Of a stretch of DNA of 64,000 nt, positions 49,501 to 63,100 are shown piece by piece. Position 1 is the stretch's first letter. Each line of letters opens with the position of its first letter. The DNA comes from Diadophis punctatus similis (taxonomy: Eukaryota > Chordata > Lepidosauria > Squamata > Dipsadidae): positions 33,289,480-33,353,479 of the forward strand of contig JALIGW010000005.1 in the NCBI GenBank assembly GCA_023053685.1, in the 5' to 3' direction. The translations under genes and the position numbers were made by a program. Under the pieces are notes generated by a model that did not search any database, was not told where the DNA came from, and was given only the letters and a program-made list of their open reading frames with translations.

Positions 49501-52500
49501 AATTAGCAGCCCACGGTCCCGATGCGTCACGTGCTGGCCACGTCCATGCCCGGTTTAGCGAAGGGAGAACAAGTCGTGGTACATCATGTGATGCCACCGT
49601 GACAAAGCGAGTTTCACACCCCTACTTTAGATTAATTAATGCACTTCAAAAATTACATGTTTTTAGTATATTATATTATTGGCTAATTAGCAGTATTTGC
49701 TACTATGCAGGTCTCTGAAAATCCTTTTGCTAATCAGTAAGGTAGTTGTTACAAATGTTATGTTTTTACAGGAATATTTAGATTGTCAAAATCAAAAACC
49801 TTTGCCTGTTCCTCTTTCTTTGGAGCATACTCTGTTACCAGCTGTACTGCCTTCAAGGTAAGATGGAACTGAGGATTTTCTATCAATGATGAACAAGCAA
49901 CAATCAAATATACTGTTAAATCTACAGACTAAATTATAAATGTTGAGGAAGTTATTTTCCAAATTTCAGTTTATCATATTTAAGGACTCGTGATCAAAAT
50001 GTTTTCTGTGAATGTCCTTTGAATAAGTTAAGAATTCTGCTTAGATAACAAATCCATCAGAGGTTTTTTTTATTGAATAGTATCATACTTAATTATGCAT
50101 ACAATTAAGTAGTACATTTCAAAAACATGCAGTCAAACTAGTTAATGCTTAGAATTCTAGCTGTAGGTTTATTTATTTATTTATTATTGGTTCTTCTAGG
50201 CCGCCCTACTCCCGAGGGACTCAGGGCGGCGTACAACAATTTTATGAGAACACTAATAATAAACCACGATTAAAAACATCAGTTAAAACATATACAAAAC
50301 GTTAGAAAATGATTCACCATCAGTCATACTGGGGGGGGGGGGAGCTCAGATGGAGCTAGTCTCCTCCCCCTGCCTGCAGGAAGAGCCATGTCTTGACGGC
50401 TTTTCGGAAGGCCAGCAGTGTGGGGATGGTTCGGATCTCTGGGGGAAGTTGGTTCCAGAGCACGCCCCCCCCCCCAGAGAAGGCCCTCCAGCCGACATTG
50501 TTTGGCTGACGGGACCTGGAGGAGACCCACTCTGTGGGCCCTAACCGGTCGAAGGGAAGTATGAGGCAAAATGCGGTCCCGAAGGTAACCTGGTCCTAAG
50601 CCATGAAGGGCTTTAAAGATGATGATCAACACCTTGAATTGTACCCGGAGACCGATGGGCAACCAATGCAGCTGGTGGAGTATCGGTGTCACGTGGGTGT
50701 ACCTTGGCACACCCACCACAGCACGCGCAGCCGCATTTTGCACCAACTGAAGTCTCCGAATACTCTTCAAGGGTATTCAAGGGTATTCAAGTTTAGCAAT
50801 TATAGCGTAAATATATCTTGAATTTTGGATGTTTTATCTGATTTGACTAAGTTTGAGCTAGCCTATTGAAATTTTTTTCAATTTAAGTAATTGATTTTCT
50901 GGGATTACTTAACACCTTAAAACTTGGGCTTTTATGGGGTTTTTTTTGCATATGATCAAGAAAAAAAGATTTTGAAGAATTGTTTTATGATAGGAAAGTT
51001 GTAAAATATATCATTACTCTTCTTCAGATTAATGATTTCTTCAGGTTATGAAAATCTTAAGATAAAGCGTGATTTACTATTTTGCAATACAACCTGGATG
51101 CTACTATGGGGGTCCGGGCAGTCTCTTTGTTAATACAATGTGATTCCATGAAGTAAGCAGTTATAGGAAAAATCTGTCAGTCTTAGATCTATAATTTAAT
51201 CAGGTTTCATGTTTTGGCAAAGGACAGTAATAGACTTGCCCTACAGTAATTTTCACAATCTGTTCTCATAAGACAAAAGAGCAGTTTATATGCAAGGTCA
51301 GTGCTGTCTCACTCGCATATATAAGCTTTAGCACTGGGAACTGCAGCACTTAAATATTTTGGGGTCATAAAATGATGACATAATTTGTAAGTACAGTATA
51401 TCCATTCTGTTACTTATCTTCAGGCCTAACTACATAGTGGGAGAAAGTTCAGAAACTGCCCTTCCCGATTCCAGGGATTTATCTTGTGAGCCACTGAGAA
51501 GACAATTAATAGCTAACTTGGCAGAACACGTAATATTCAGTAAGTATTCAATGTGGAGTTCATTCTGCATTTTCTCTGTCACATTCAACTTTCTAAATAG
51601 CAGGGATTTCCTCTTTCTGTATCCTTTCTTCTTCTTTTGTCTTAAAATTGCAGTTTTTAATCTGAGAGATGTCATTTTGAATAAGTCTCTTTATTACTCA
51701 TTGTATTTACTGGGTTTTAGAATTTTACATAATTCTATTATAAATTTCCTTTCCTAGAATGTTGTAATGCCTTCTGGATTACACCAATATAGGTAGCAAG
51801 CCATAATTAATGTATTAATAGCATAATCTTACTTTTCTTAAATTATTGAACCTAATATTTCAGAGTTAAGCTCACTCAAATATAGTCTACAGTATCTAGG
51901 ATTTGTATGATATAAAAGAAGCACATTGAATAGTTAAATCTTTTGGCTGACTAACTTTCCATATTTAAAATATATTCTTAAAATTGTAATACTTTAGTTC
52001 TGTGGTGTTTGTGGAGGCAAACCCAAACCATTTAGCTGAAAATATTTTGGTTCTTCCTGTCTGAGTATTTTGCTGAATATGAAATAATTTAACTAAAGTT
52101 GATTTTTAAAGTAGGACAGGATCCAGTTCTCCTTAGGTGTCAGATATTATTCACAAAAGGAATAGGAGGAAAAACAAGGAGAAAAACAAAACTAGGCCTC
52201 AGTTCTTAAAGTGATAATTTGCATTATAACCAGCTGGGATAAACTGACTGCTGTTAGGCAACAGTTGAGGAAAAAAGAAAGACTGGTTTGTCATCTTGCG
52301 TGGGTTTCTCTTACCTTCCCTACCGGTTTGGAAGTGTGCGCGTCATGTCGGAAGTAACGTGCGCGCGTTACATCTGGGTTCTGACCCTCTGCACATGCAC
52401 AGAAGCCTTTGCGCATGCGCAGAGGGTTTCAAGCAGCGGCGACCGGGGAACCGGTTCGGGGGAGTGGCAAGCCGGCCATCACTGGCGAACGGGGCCAAAT

Positions 52501-55500
52501 TTCCGCCACCAGCTCGCGCGAACCGGTCCGAACTGGTAGCAACCCACCACTGGCTGGCTTCCATCCTCCCACCCCCTTATGCCACAATTCATAAATGTGT
52601 CTTTTTATGTGACAAGACACTATTGTATATCTTAAAGAACGAAATCAAAATGATGCCAAATTCTGTCTTGTGATTGATTTGATCGAATGCTCATTCTTCA
52701 GTGTTGCTAATAAGCTTCTAGCAGTGAGAACTTTTTCGGGTTAAAAAACTCTGCTTATTTGTTTATAGGAATTTATATTCTGCCCAACTCAAACAACTCC
52801 AGGCAGTTTACAAAGTCAAAATATAAATAATCATATCAACAACAGAACTACAGTATAGTAAATCAACTCAAACAACTCCAGGCAGTTTACAAAGTCAAAA
52901 TATAAATAATCATATCAACAACAGAACTACAGTATAGTAAATCATTTGCTATTCAAGTGATAACTGCTGGTCGCTTATAAATTTATTAGAAAACTTTTAA
53001 AATAATCACAAGTGGCCTAGTTAAATAGCACAATTTTTAACACATAGTAAAACATAAATATGAAATATCTAAGTGTAGTCGCTGGGGTGCAGCATGGAAG
53101 CCATTATGGAGAAATACTATCTTTAGGTCCATGTCTGTTTGAGATAATGCAACCTTTTCCCTCTGGCTCCTCCCCTCCCCCTATTCTATCATAACCTTAT
53201 TAACCTTTAAAACAACCATTGTATCCCTTGAGTAAGCAGATGTCTGTTAGAATAGAATAGAATAGAATAGAATAGAATAGAATAGAACAGAACAGAACAG
53301 AACAGAACAGAACAGAACAGAACAGAACAGAACAGAACAGAACAGAACAGAATAGAATAGAATTCTTTATTGGCCAAGTGTGATTGGACACACAAGGAAT
53401 TTGTCTTTGGTGCATATGCTCTCAGTGTACATAAAAGAAAAGATACATTTGTCAAGAATCATGAAGTACAACACTTAATGATTGTCATTAACTTAATGAT
53501 TGTCATATGGTTCAAATAAGCAATCAGGAAACAATCAATATTAATATAAATCGTAAGGATACAAGCAACAAGTTACAGTCATACAGTCATAAGTGGGAGG
53601 AGATGGGTGATAGGAACGATGAGAAAAACTAATAGTAATAGTAATGCAGCCTAGTGAATAGTTTGACAGTGGTGAGGGAATTATTTGTTTAGCAGAGTGA
53701 TGGCAGACTCAATGATTCCTCTGTAGAACTGTATCAGCAGCTCCTTGGGCAGTTTGAGCTTCCTGAGTTGGCGCAGAAAGAACATTCTTTGTTGTGCTTT
53801 TTTGGTGATGTTTTTGATGTTAGATGACCATTTTAGGTCTTGAGATATGGTCGAACCTAGAAATTTGAAGGTCTCTACTGTTGATACTGTGTTGTCTAGT
53901 ATTGTAAGAGGTGGTAGGATGGGAGGGTTTCTCCTAAAGTCTACCACCATTTCTACGGTTAAAATACTTCAACAGCCCCATCACACTTAGATATACACTA
54001 TTGCTGTCTTACTCTAGAATTGGGCTTTCCATAACACTCTTCAGTCTCTCAGAGACCCATTTGATTCTCCAGTCTTCATCCTAAAACAATAATATCCAAG
54101 GATTCATACATAGTTGTTGCCTCCATTCCCTACCATAAGGCCAGCTTTCCCCCCTGCCCTCAGAGTTGATAGCCAAACTTTGCTGTCTGTTTTTACCTCC
54201 ACTCTTCATTTCCACTCTTCACTCTTTCAGAATGCCACGTATTTTAATATTACAATGGATTAAAATATTATTTTGGTGTACTAAAATTTAATGTTTATTT
54301 TTGATCAATAGATGGTTTTTTTTTATGCTGCCTTATTGAAAATGGAAAATCTTTCTGTATATAACCATAATACTTAATTCAACCATGACTGACATTTTAT
54401 AACTATTACTTTCTGAGCCCTTCAGTCACAATCCAAAGTGCCAGTATAGCTTTATTCTGTTGTGTTTGCTTTTAGCTGCTAACAAATCATGTGCTGTGAT
54501 GTCAACACACATTGTTGCCTGTTTGCTGCTCTATCGACACAGACAGGTAAGGCTGCTATGTATTCATTGAATAGACTTGTATATTGTAATATCTACTTTC
54601 TACTGTATATTACCCTTCCTTCTCAAATGATTTACAAAATAAGTTATGGGGTGGGAGTAAGAGTTCTTAAATAAAACTGTCATAAAAACCAGTGGCTAAA
54701 ACAATACTTTTTTTTCTTTTAACGACCCTGTAATTCTTTGCATTGGGGTGGAGTTGGGGAGACTGAATGGAGCTGAGCATTTACTGGCCGGATGCCCTCC
54801 CTGACGTCTACAGGGAGCTTGCAACAGATATTTGCTCTCTGCCCAGGGAGAGAGAGAAATATCTGCCGCTACCTGGGATCAAACTCACAGCTTCCTGACG
54901 GTGAGGCAAGAGCTCCGTCTCTAGGCCACCATGCCGCTCAGCTAAAAACAATAAATACATACTCTAAAAACTGTGTTTATTTTAGGAAAACAAAACTAAA
55001 ACAAATAAGCCAATTTAAAGGCAGTTCTGATCATGGAATATTTCTTGCCCTTCTGGCCTTAGCAAATAGGAACATCTTCAATGGTTTCTGAAAGAAGAAT
55101 GTGGGCAAACAAGGTTTTTTTCCTGGAGAGGCTTGTATAATTGGAGAGCTGTCACTTATTTACTTCAATACTTTGTCTAGGGAATTGATCTTTCTAAGCT
55201 GGTGGAAGATTTTTTTTCCATGAAGGAGGAGGTCTTGGCTCGGGACTACGACTTGGGATTTTCAGGGAATTCTGAAGATGTTGTCATGCACGCTATCCAT
55301 TTGTTGGGAAACTGTATAACGATCACAAACACCAGTCGGAATAATGAGTTCTTCATCACTCCCAGCACAACTGTTCCTGCTGTCTTTGAACTCAGCTTTT
55401 ATAGCAATGGAATACTGCATGTCTTCTTCAAAGAGGCTGTCATCGGTATGTTCTAAAACTGTCCTTGATGCCTGAAATACTCTCTGCCTAATGTTCCTGT

Positions 55501-58500
55501 TACTATTTAAGAGGTTGAGTTTGACAGATCATGCAGCAACTTAAGAATAAGTTTGAATATATCTTCTCTTTTGCTTCAGCGTGTAGTCTTCATGTTTTAC
55601 TGAACAAAAGGCACAGAAATGGTATCAGTGGGATTCTGCCCAATGTGGTTAGTCAAGAACAACTGGTCCGAAAAGCTGCCAGCCTGTGTTATTTGCTTTG
55701 TTATGAAGGAACTGTTTCATTGGTAAGTGTTTGGCTGCAGATTTGTTTGACACATATTCTGTTGCTACCACCATATCATTTGTATTATGCTACAGTACTC
55801 TGGGTCAAATAGAGATGTACTGGAGTTCTTAAAAAGAGGAAATGAAGAAGGAAAGAGAAACAGGTAGCTGCAAGCAGTAGCAGTTTCCCTTTACATACAG
55901 AAGTGGCAGACAAGTTCTCTCTCTCTCTCTGTCTCTCTCTCACACACACAATCTCCAAAATTGTGTGACCAGAAAAAGGAACATTGTTTACAAAGGCAAT
56001 AAATATAGAACAATTTATTTTACAGCTTAAACCATTTTAAATGCCATTTAAATGGCACTTAAAATGAAGCTGGAAAATATTTCAAAGCATTTTTCCTCAT
56101 TTTTACATACAGTTATTATATATGAAATATACATCCTTTAAAATAAAAAGCTCATAATAATAAATAATAAATAAAATTCTTTAGATTTGATAATGATTCT
56201 CTTGTATTCTGAATCCAGTACTATTGCTTCCTGTATTATATGGAGAAGGCTCTGCTCACAGTCACTCACGCCCTTATCACCTCACGGCTTGATTATTGCA
56301 ATGCACTCTATATGGGGCTACCCTTGAAGAGTGTTCGGAGACTGTAGTTGGTTCAAAATGCAGCTGTGCACCAAGATATACCCACCTAACACCAATTTTC
56401 TGCCAGCTGCATTGGTTGCCTATTGGTCTCCGGTCACAGTTCAAGGTATTGGTTATTACCTTTAAAGCCATATATGGCACTGGACCAGGATATCTTCGGG
56501 ACCGCTTATTACCACATACCTCCCTACGACTGATTAGATCCCATAGAGTTGGTCTACTTCAACCAAACAATGTCGGTTGGCGGGACCACGGGGGAGGGCC
56601 TTCTCTGTGGTGGCCCCGACTCTTTGGAACCAACTACCGCCGAAGATCCGTACCATCCCCACCTTGTTGGCCTTCCGGAAAGCTGTCAAAACCTGGGTCT
56701 TCCGACGGGCTTGGGGATAGGGACCCTATAGAATAACTTTTAAATGGTCACCCCATTTAATGTTTTTAATTTTTAAATGTATTTTTTAAATAATGTGTTT
56801 TTGATCATGCTTTTATATTGATTTGTTTATATTGTTGTAAGCCGCCCAGAGTCCTCCAGGAGTTGAGCGGCATATAAATATGAACAATAAATAAATAAAT
56901 AAATATGAATAATAAATAAATGGATTTTTTTTAAAGTAACGCCTTACCTTGTTCAGCAAACTATTGTTATTAATTCCTAATAGAGGAACTGTTCAATGAA
57001 TGATCTTCCAGCAGACCCTGGGTAATTTAGACCCAATGGTCTACTAAGTTAAAAACTCATCCATTCTGCAATAGAATTTTTAACCACATTGGAATTTGAA
57101 GTGTGAAGGATGTGTCAAGCATTAAAGCTGATAGTATAACACAAGGCAGATTGGAACAATCTGTGTAAAACAATATACAGCACTAATTGAAATAATACAT
57201 AATGGCACATATTGAAGTCTGTGTGACTAATAATTTTTCAACCTTCTGGAATAGCTTTTGGGATGAAACTTTGACAAAGGAATTCTCAAATATGGGAGAA
57301 AGGGAGGCTCTTTCTAGTTCTGTAATTGTTTATTTTCCTTCTTTCAGTTTTCAATTATGGTGGAATTAAAATAAATGCATTACCTGTGTTTCCTCTAAAA
57401 TAGGAAAATACAGAAAAGTTTACTAGCACTCTTTCATATACATCCTCAGATATGATCTACACATTTACTTTACTACCTGTTTCAGAAAAATAATAATTAT
57501 TGACTTGAAGTAGCTGCAGAGGAAATTAACAATTCCTTTTCTTGAAATAACCTTTCTACTAAGGTTAATACTAAGGAATTGTTGTTCTTTTTATGCAAGT
57601 GTATTCAAAAGCAGCAATTAGAGAGAAATAGCACATTGAAAGAGAATAGTCATGACTGATCTTATTTGTTTTCCTATTCAGCCCTGTCAGCTGTTATGTC
57701 AAGTGTGCCATGAAGCAATTGAACAGTTCATACAATATGGAGTTCTTTTAGTAGCAGAGGTAAGATTTTGATGATGTTCTTTATATGTCTAGATAATTAT
57801 TTATAGGCCTTGAACTATAATATTTGGCAACTTTTTATACTCATTTCACTGCAGAAAATCTTTTGAGAATTCTTCAGACCAAAGTAAGTTTTGATACTTC
57901 GTTTTGTATATATAATTTTATTGTATTCAAGAAAATCAGTGCTAACAAAGTAATATAAAGGAATAAAAAAGAAGAAAATGAAGAAATAAAAGAGCAAAAA
58001 AATGCAAGGAAATACAGTTGAAGAAAAATAAGCCACCCCCCGAAAATAAGCCCCCCCAACTACTTCCGGGGGAAAGGGAGGGGACATGCTGGGAGCCGCT
58101 CTTTTTGCGGCGGCACTTTTTTGGCCCAGAAAGAGAGAGAGATCCCTCAAGAAGTTTCCCTGCAAAGACCTGCCAAGCAAGAGAAGCGGCGAACTGCCAG
58201 ACGCTGGTAAGATCGTCAGGCACAATTTGGGGGTGGCCGGGGATGCAGGGGAGAGGGAGGGCCGGGCTGTGAGATGCTCATCTTACCAGCGTCTGGCAGT
58301 TTGCTGCTTCCCTGTCACCGCTGCCTTCCTCACTTGCACCGCGCCACGACCCATCCCCCGCCCGAAACCCTCAAAGTCCTTCGAAGCATTTTGAAGGGAT
58401 GTGTTTTGCCTGTGATGAAGGGAACCGATGCTTGCCTCCTGTTTTTCGGGGAACATCGGTTCCCTTCATCGGAGGCAAAACGCATCCCTTCAAAATGCTT

Positions 58501-60089
58501 CGAAGGACTTTGGGGGTTTGGGGCGGGGGATGGAGCGGGGCATCCCTGTCGCCGTTGCCTTCCTCACTCGCGTCACGCCACGCACCATCCCTCGCCCGAA
58601 ACCCTCAAAGTCCTTCAAAGCATTTTGAAGGGACGCCCGCCTGCCTGCCCTGCCAAACCCCAGCGCGAGACGCCCTCTCCTACCTGGGACTTGTCCCGAT
58701 ACCTCGGTCGCGTTCTTACGGTCCTCTCTCCACAGCAGCCCGTTCCAAAAGAAAGTTTTGCGAGTTCAAACTTCTCGAACTCGCGAGACGTTCTCTTTTG
58801 GAACGGGCTGCCGTGGAGAGAAGACCGTATGAACGCGACTGAGGTCCCGGGACAAGTCCCAGGTAGGACGCCCACCCCACCCCGCCAAGAGAGATGCACC
58901 ACTTACTGGAGTTTTGCAGCTCCGTGGTCTCTCGGCTTGTCTGTTTGCAAGTTTTTCCCCCTAAAGAGACTAGCCGAGAGACCATGGAGCTGCAAAACTC
59001 CAGTAAGTGGTGTGTCTCGTGCCCCGCCCGCCTGCACCCCGAAAATAATAAGCCACCCCACCAAAATAAAGCCAGGGGCATTTTGGGGGGGTGTCTAAAA
59101 ATATAAGCCCCCGTCTTATTTTTGGGGAAGCACGGTATGTGTATGCATGCATATATGTTTCTTGCCGTGTACAGATAGATTAATCTATGACCTAATAAGA
59201 CAACTAACAGTACAACAATAAAAATGGTAGTGGTTAGTTAGTTAGAAGCAACTAAACTAATTTTGGGAAAGGATAAAAAGCTTAGCCAAAAACAATTAAC
59301 CTGGATAAATCCATAACAAGGTAAAAAAACAGCATATATCAACTCTGTGTTCCTGATTCCAAGTATTAATTATACAGGTTCAAATTTAAAGCTTTCCTGT
59401 GAGCGCAGTACAGAATTCTTCAGAAGGTGAAACTGTCAAGCTAAGGAACTCAAAACACTAATGTTTATATTTGTGCAAATTGCTGTAGAGGAAATTATTT
59501 AAAACTCTGGAATTTTGAAAAGTCTGAAAACGCTTCAGGCATTTTTATAACCTAACACATGAAATATACTTGAAGAACGTTTCTATAGTAATGAAGTTGC
59601 ATTGGTTCCATTTCTATGAAATTCAGTGGCAGGGACTTTCTGCAAACTGATGTTTCCAATGCTAGGTAACACTTAGATTTTAATTTTAAGGGAAGTGTCC
59701 TTAGCAACCAGCTTTATTTTCAGTGTAAAGCATAATAGTGACAATAATGCAAGTCAATCTTTGTCTTTAATTGTGCAATGTTAATCCAGCATCTTTGGTT
59801 TATAAATGAGACACATTTCTTTGGAAATGAATAGTTGGATCTTGGTTGCCCTAGAATCAAAAGCAGTATTCACAATGAAAAAAAAAACCCATGATTCTTA
59901 CAGTTCTGTTTTTCTATTCTAAACAGGAAGAACAGGAGGATATTAGTTCTAGCCTTACGGAGCAAAACTGGGAAAAGAGTATTCCGGAGCCATTGTCTTG
60001 GAGAAGCGATGAGGAGGATGAAGACAGTGACTTTGGTGAAGAACAACGGGATTGCTACTTGAAGGTACTAAGTAGATTTGTAGGACCAA

Positions 60090-60149
<60 letters not shown>

Positions 60150-63100
60150 TTTTACATAGCATAAAATAGATTGAAAGAAAAAAAAGGAAGAAAAAAGTGT
60201 AAGAAATGAAAAATAAAAATAAAAAAATACGAATTTATATTTGTATTGTCATACATAATTTTATACATTTTTTCTCTTAAACTATGACACACTATAAATA
60301 ATACCAGTTATCACATTCTCTGCTAAGTGTTTATTTCAACTTGTAGGAGAAAGTCTTAAGGGTTTCACATTCACAGCTGTTCAGAAGTTTTCGATTTGAA
60401 AACACAGCTATCGGACTGATTTTCTTTTATTGGAAAACAAAGAATATCTCTGGAACAACTAATTTTGGTTCTTGTTTAAGACCACTGAGATTGGTCCTAA
60501 GAAATAAGTCCAGATTTCTTTTCAGCAGATTTTGAGATACCGTGATTGCGATGTGTTGCTGAATTACAACTTCTAGCAATGCTACAATTGTTCTAATCAT
60601 AGCTAGGTGAACAATTTTTTTTAAAAAAACCACATAGTAAAGCAGTAATGGAATTTTAGTTCATTCTCCATACTGGGTGGAGCTATCATCCAGGATGGGT
60701 TGACCATGTCACGCAGCCAATCAGGACTGAGTCTTTTTTAATATAAATTCTGCCTCTGTCTCTATGATCCAGCTTTTTGACTCAGTCTGTGCACCTAACA
60801 AGACGTGTGGTCACCTTCTCGGATTATACCTCCACCTACTATTAGCTATCACAGAAGGAGATCTCATATTTTGTGTGAGTGTTTAGTTTCCCCTTTTAAA
60901 AAAATGCTCTTGATTTATATGTTCATGGCTTGATTAGATGCTGGCACAGGACAAACAAAAACTAAGACATAGAAATAACAAGGAAGTCACAAAGCAAACC
61001 ATATTTTCTATTTATATTTTGTGCTAAACCAGAGTTAAACCAATAAGCCAACAACAAACTCTAGTTTTAAACAATAGTTTACCACCTAAGTCGAGCCATA
61101 ATTTATTCCCTGGCTTGCCCTTCTGCAATATGATAATGTCTGGGTTTTAGTGTGTGGATTTAGCATTATTGTTGCATTATCCTCTTAGTGATTGTTGTTT
61201 TTATTATTCTGCTTGTCTTACTAGGTGAGCCAGTCACAGGAACACCAGCAATATATCTCCTTCCTGCAGAAGCTGCTAGGGCCATTACTGGAGGCATATA
61301 GTTCAGCTGCCATCTTCATTCATAATTTCAGTGGACCTGTCAGGGAAACAGAATGTCTTCAAAAATTACACAAATACTTAATATCAAGAACAGAAAAGAA
61401 TGCTTCAGTGTATGGTATGTCAAATAGTTATTTCTGGAGAAGTATTGGATTAATTATATTGTTTTAGATTGGCTTTTTATATCTATAAATTAACAATATA
61501 ATATTACTGTTATATTCACAGCTGAGAGCGCCACCTATTGTCTTGCAAAAAATGCAATTAAAGTGTTTAAAGACATGGGGGTAAGTCTAGATATTATTGC
61601 TTCATAATAATTATAGCAAATGTAAACATTATTCCTTAGCATGTAATAAAATATATGTGATCAAAATAAATATTTGTTTAGTGTGTGTGTGTGTGTGTGT
61701 GTGTCTGTGTATTTAGTTTAATCAAGAATAAAATGCAAAATGCAAAAACAAAAAACACACATCCAATATTTGTTGCTTAGTTTTTTAATGTTTTCATTTT
61801 TAATCTGAGATTACAGTAAAAAACAGGGGTGTCAAACTCGCGGCCCACGGACAGGATGCGTCACATGCTGGCCACGCCCACCCCCAGGTTAGCAAAGGGG
61901 AAAAAGTCGTGATATATCACCTGACAACAACGTGATGCCATGAGTTTGACACCCCTGGTATAAAATGATCAAAATATCAAAGGGCAGCAATCTTTTCAGG
62001 TTGTATGGATTCCCCTAAAATAAACCACCCCAAATTTTGGCAGCTTTTGAGAAATTTGAAATTTTCATGAGCTCTTCCATGATGGGAGCTCCTACTGTCT
62101 AGAGAGCTCATGCAGGAAAACTAACATCTCATTAAATGTGATGATCTTGTAACACTTTGTCCATTTTCATTTTTAAAAATTAATTTTGAAGCCATGTAGA
62201 CAAATGTTACTGTGAGCATCATGTTCCAACCTCTGGACTCTGGTAATTCAAGAAATTAACTCAAATTTTCTAAATTATACTAAATTATATATCAAATTAT
62301 TACTGTGTCTCTGAATATGTTTGTTAGATTAAGTGGCCATGTATTTGGAAAATATTCAGCAGTTAATCTAACAGGATTAAAAAATGATTTTTTAAAAAAT
62401 GATAAATGTATAGCTAAATGTAACATACATTGATAACTGTATCAAAATAAGGATTTGTTTATCCAATATTGTCTCAGATTACAATTTCTTTTGCTATTTC
62501 AATCAGGAAGAACAGGATCCAATCAGCGGGACCAAAGGTTTATTCTTCCAAGCTTTCGGGCTTGTGTTGGAGCTTAACATCAGGGAACTTCTCTCACTCC
62601 AGAATGTTATATTCATAATCCAGAATATGACCTATTCTGGAGAGACAGAAGTTCCCCGATGATGGGCTCCAGCATGACTCAAAAGCTTGGAAGGATAAAT
62701 CTTTGGTCCCAGTGACAGACTCAGATTGGATCCTGCAACATTATCCTGGGACACATATCTTTTTCCCTCGACCGGTCAGGTCCCACAGAGTGGGTCTCCT
62801 CCAGGTCCCGTCAACCAAACAATGCCGGCTGGCGGGACCTAGGGGGAGGGCCTTCTCTGAGGGGGGGCCCTGTTCTCTGGAACCAACTACCCCCAGAGAT
62901 CCGAATTATCCCCACCTTGCTGGCCTTCCGAAAAGCCATTAAGACATGGCTCTTCCTGCAGGCGGGGTGATTTGAGACAATCTCACACCTTAGGTTCTCC
63001 CCCATGTATGTATGGTTTTATATGTTTTTTAAATTCTTTTTAAACTGGTTTTAAATTATTATATTGTTTAGTTGTTCTTTAAATGTTGTATGCCGCCCTG

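Larger units (their letters stand above)
58020..59140. mobile_element. GC-rich multi-hairpin element
   Basis: Outer motifs CCCCCGAAAATAAGCCCCC (left) and CCGTCTTATTTTTGGGGAAG (right) relate it to the MITE at 46591. Inside lie four consecutive long inverted repeats: 58181-58213/58280-58312, 58351-58430/58454-58533, 58681-58767/58777-58865, and 58898-58937/58972-59012. A third copy of the second hairpin's arm sequence is at 58547-58633. GC content is far above the surrounding intron. No protein is credible despite long open frames. The family is not recognised. Confidence 0.75.

Noticed and set aside
58274..59098. 274-codon plus frame
   Set aside because: It runs through GC-rich inverted repeats that lack stops in several frames on both strands, with no recognisable domain and no introns in a host-gene intron.
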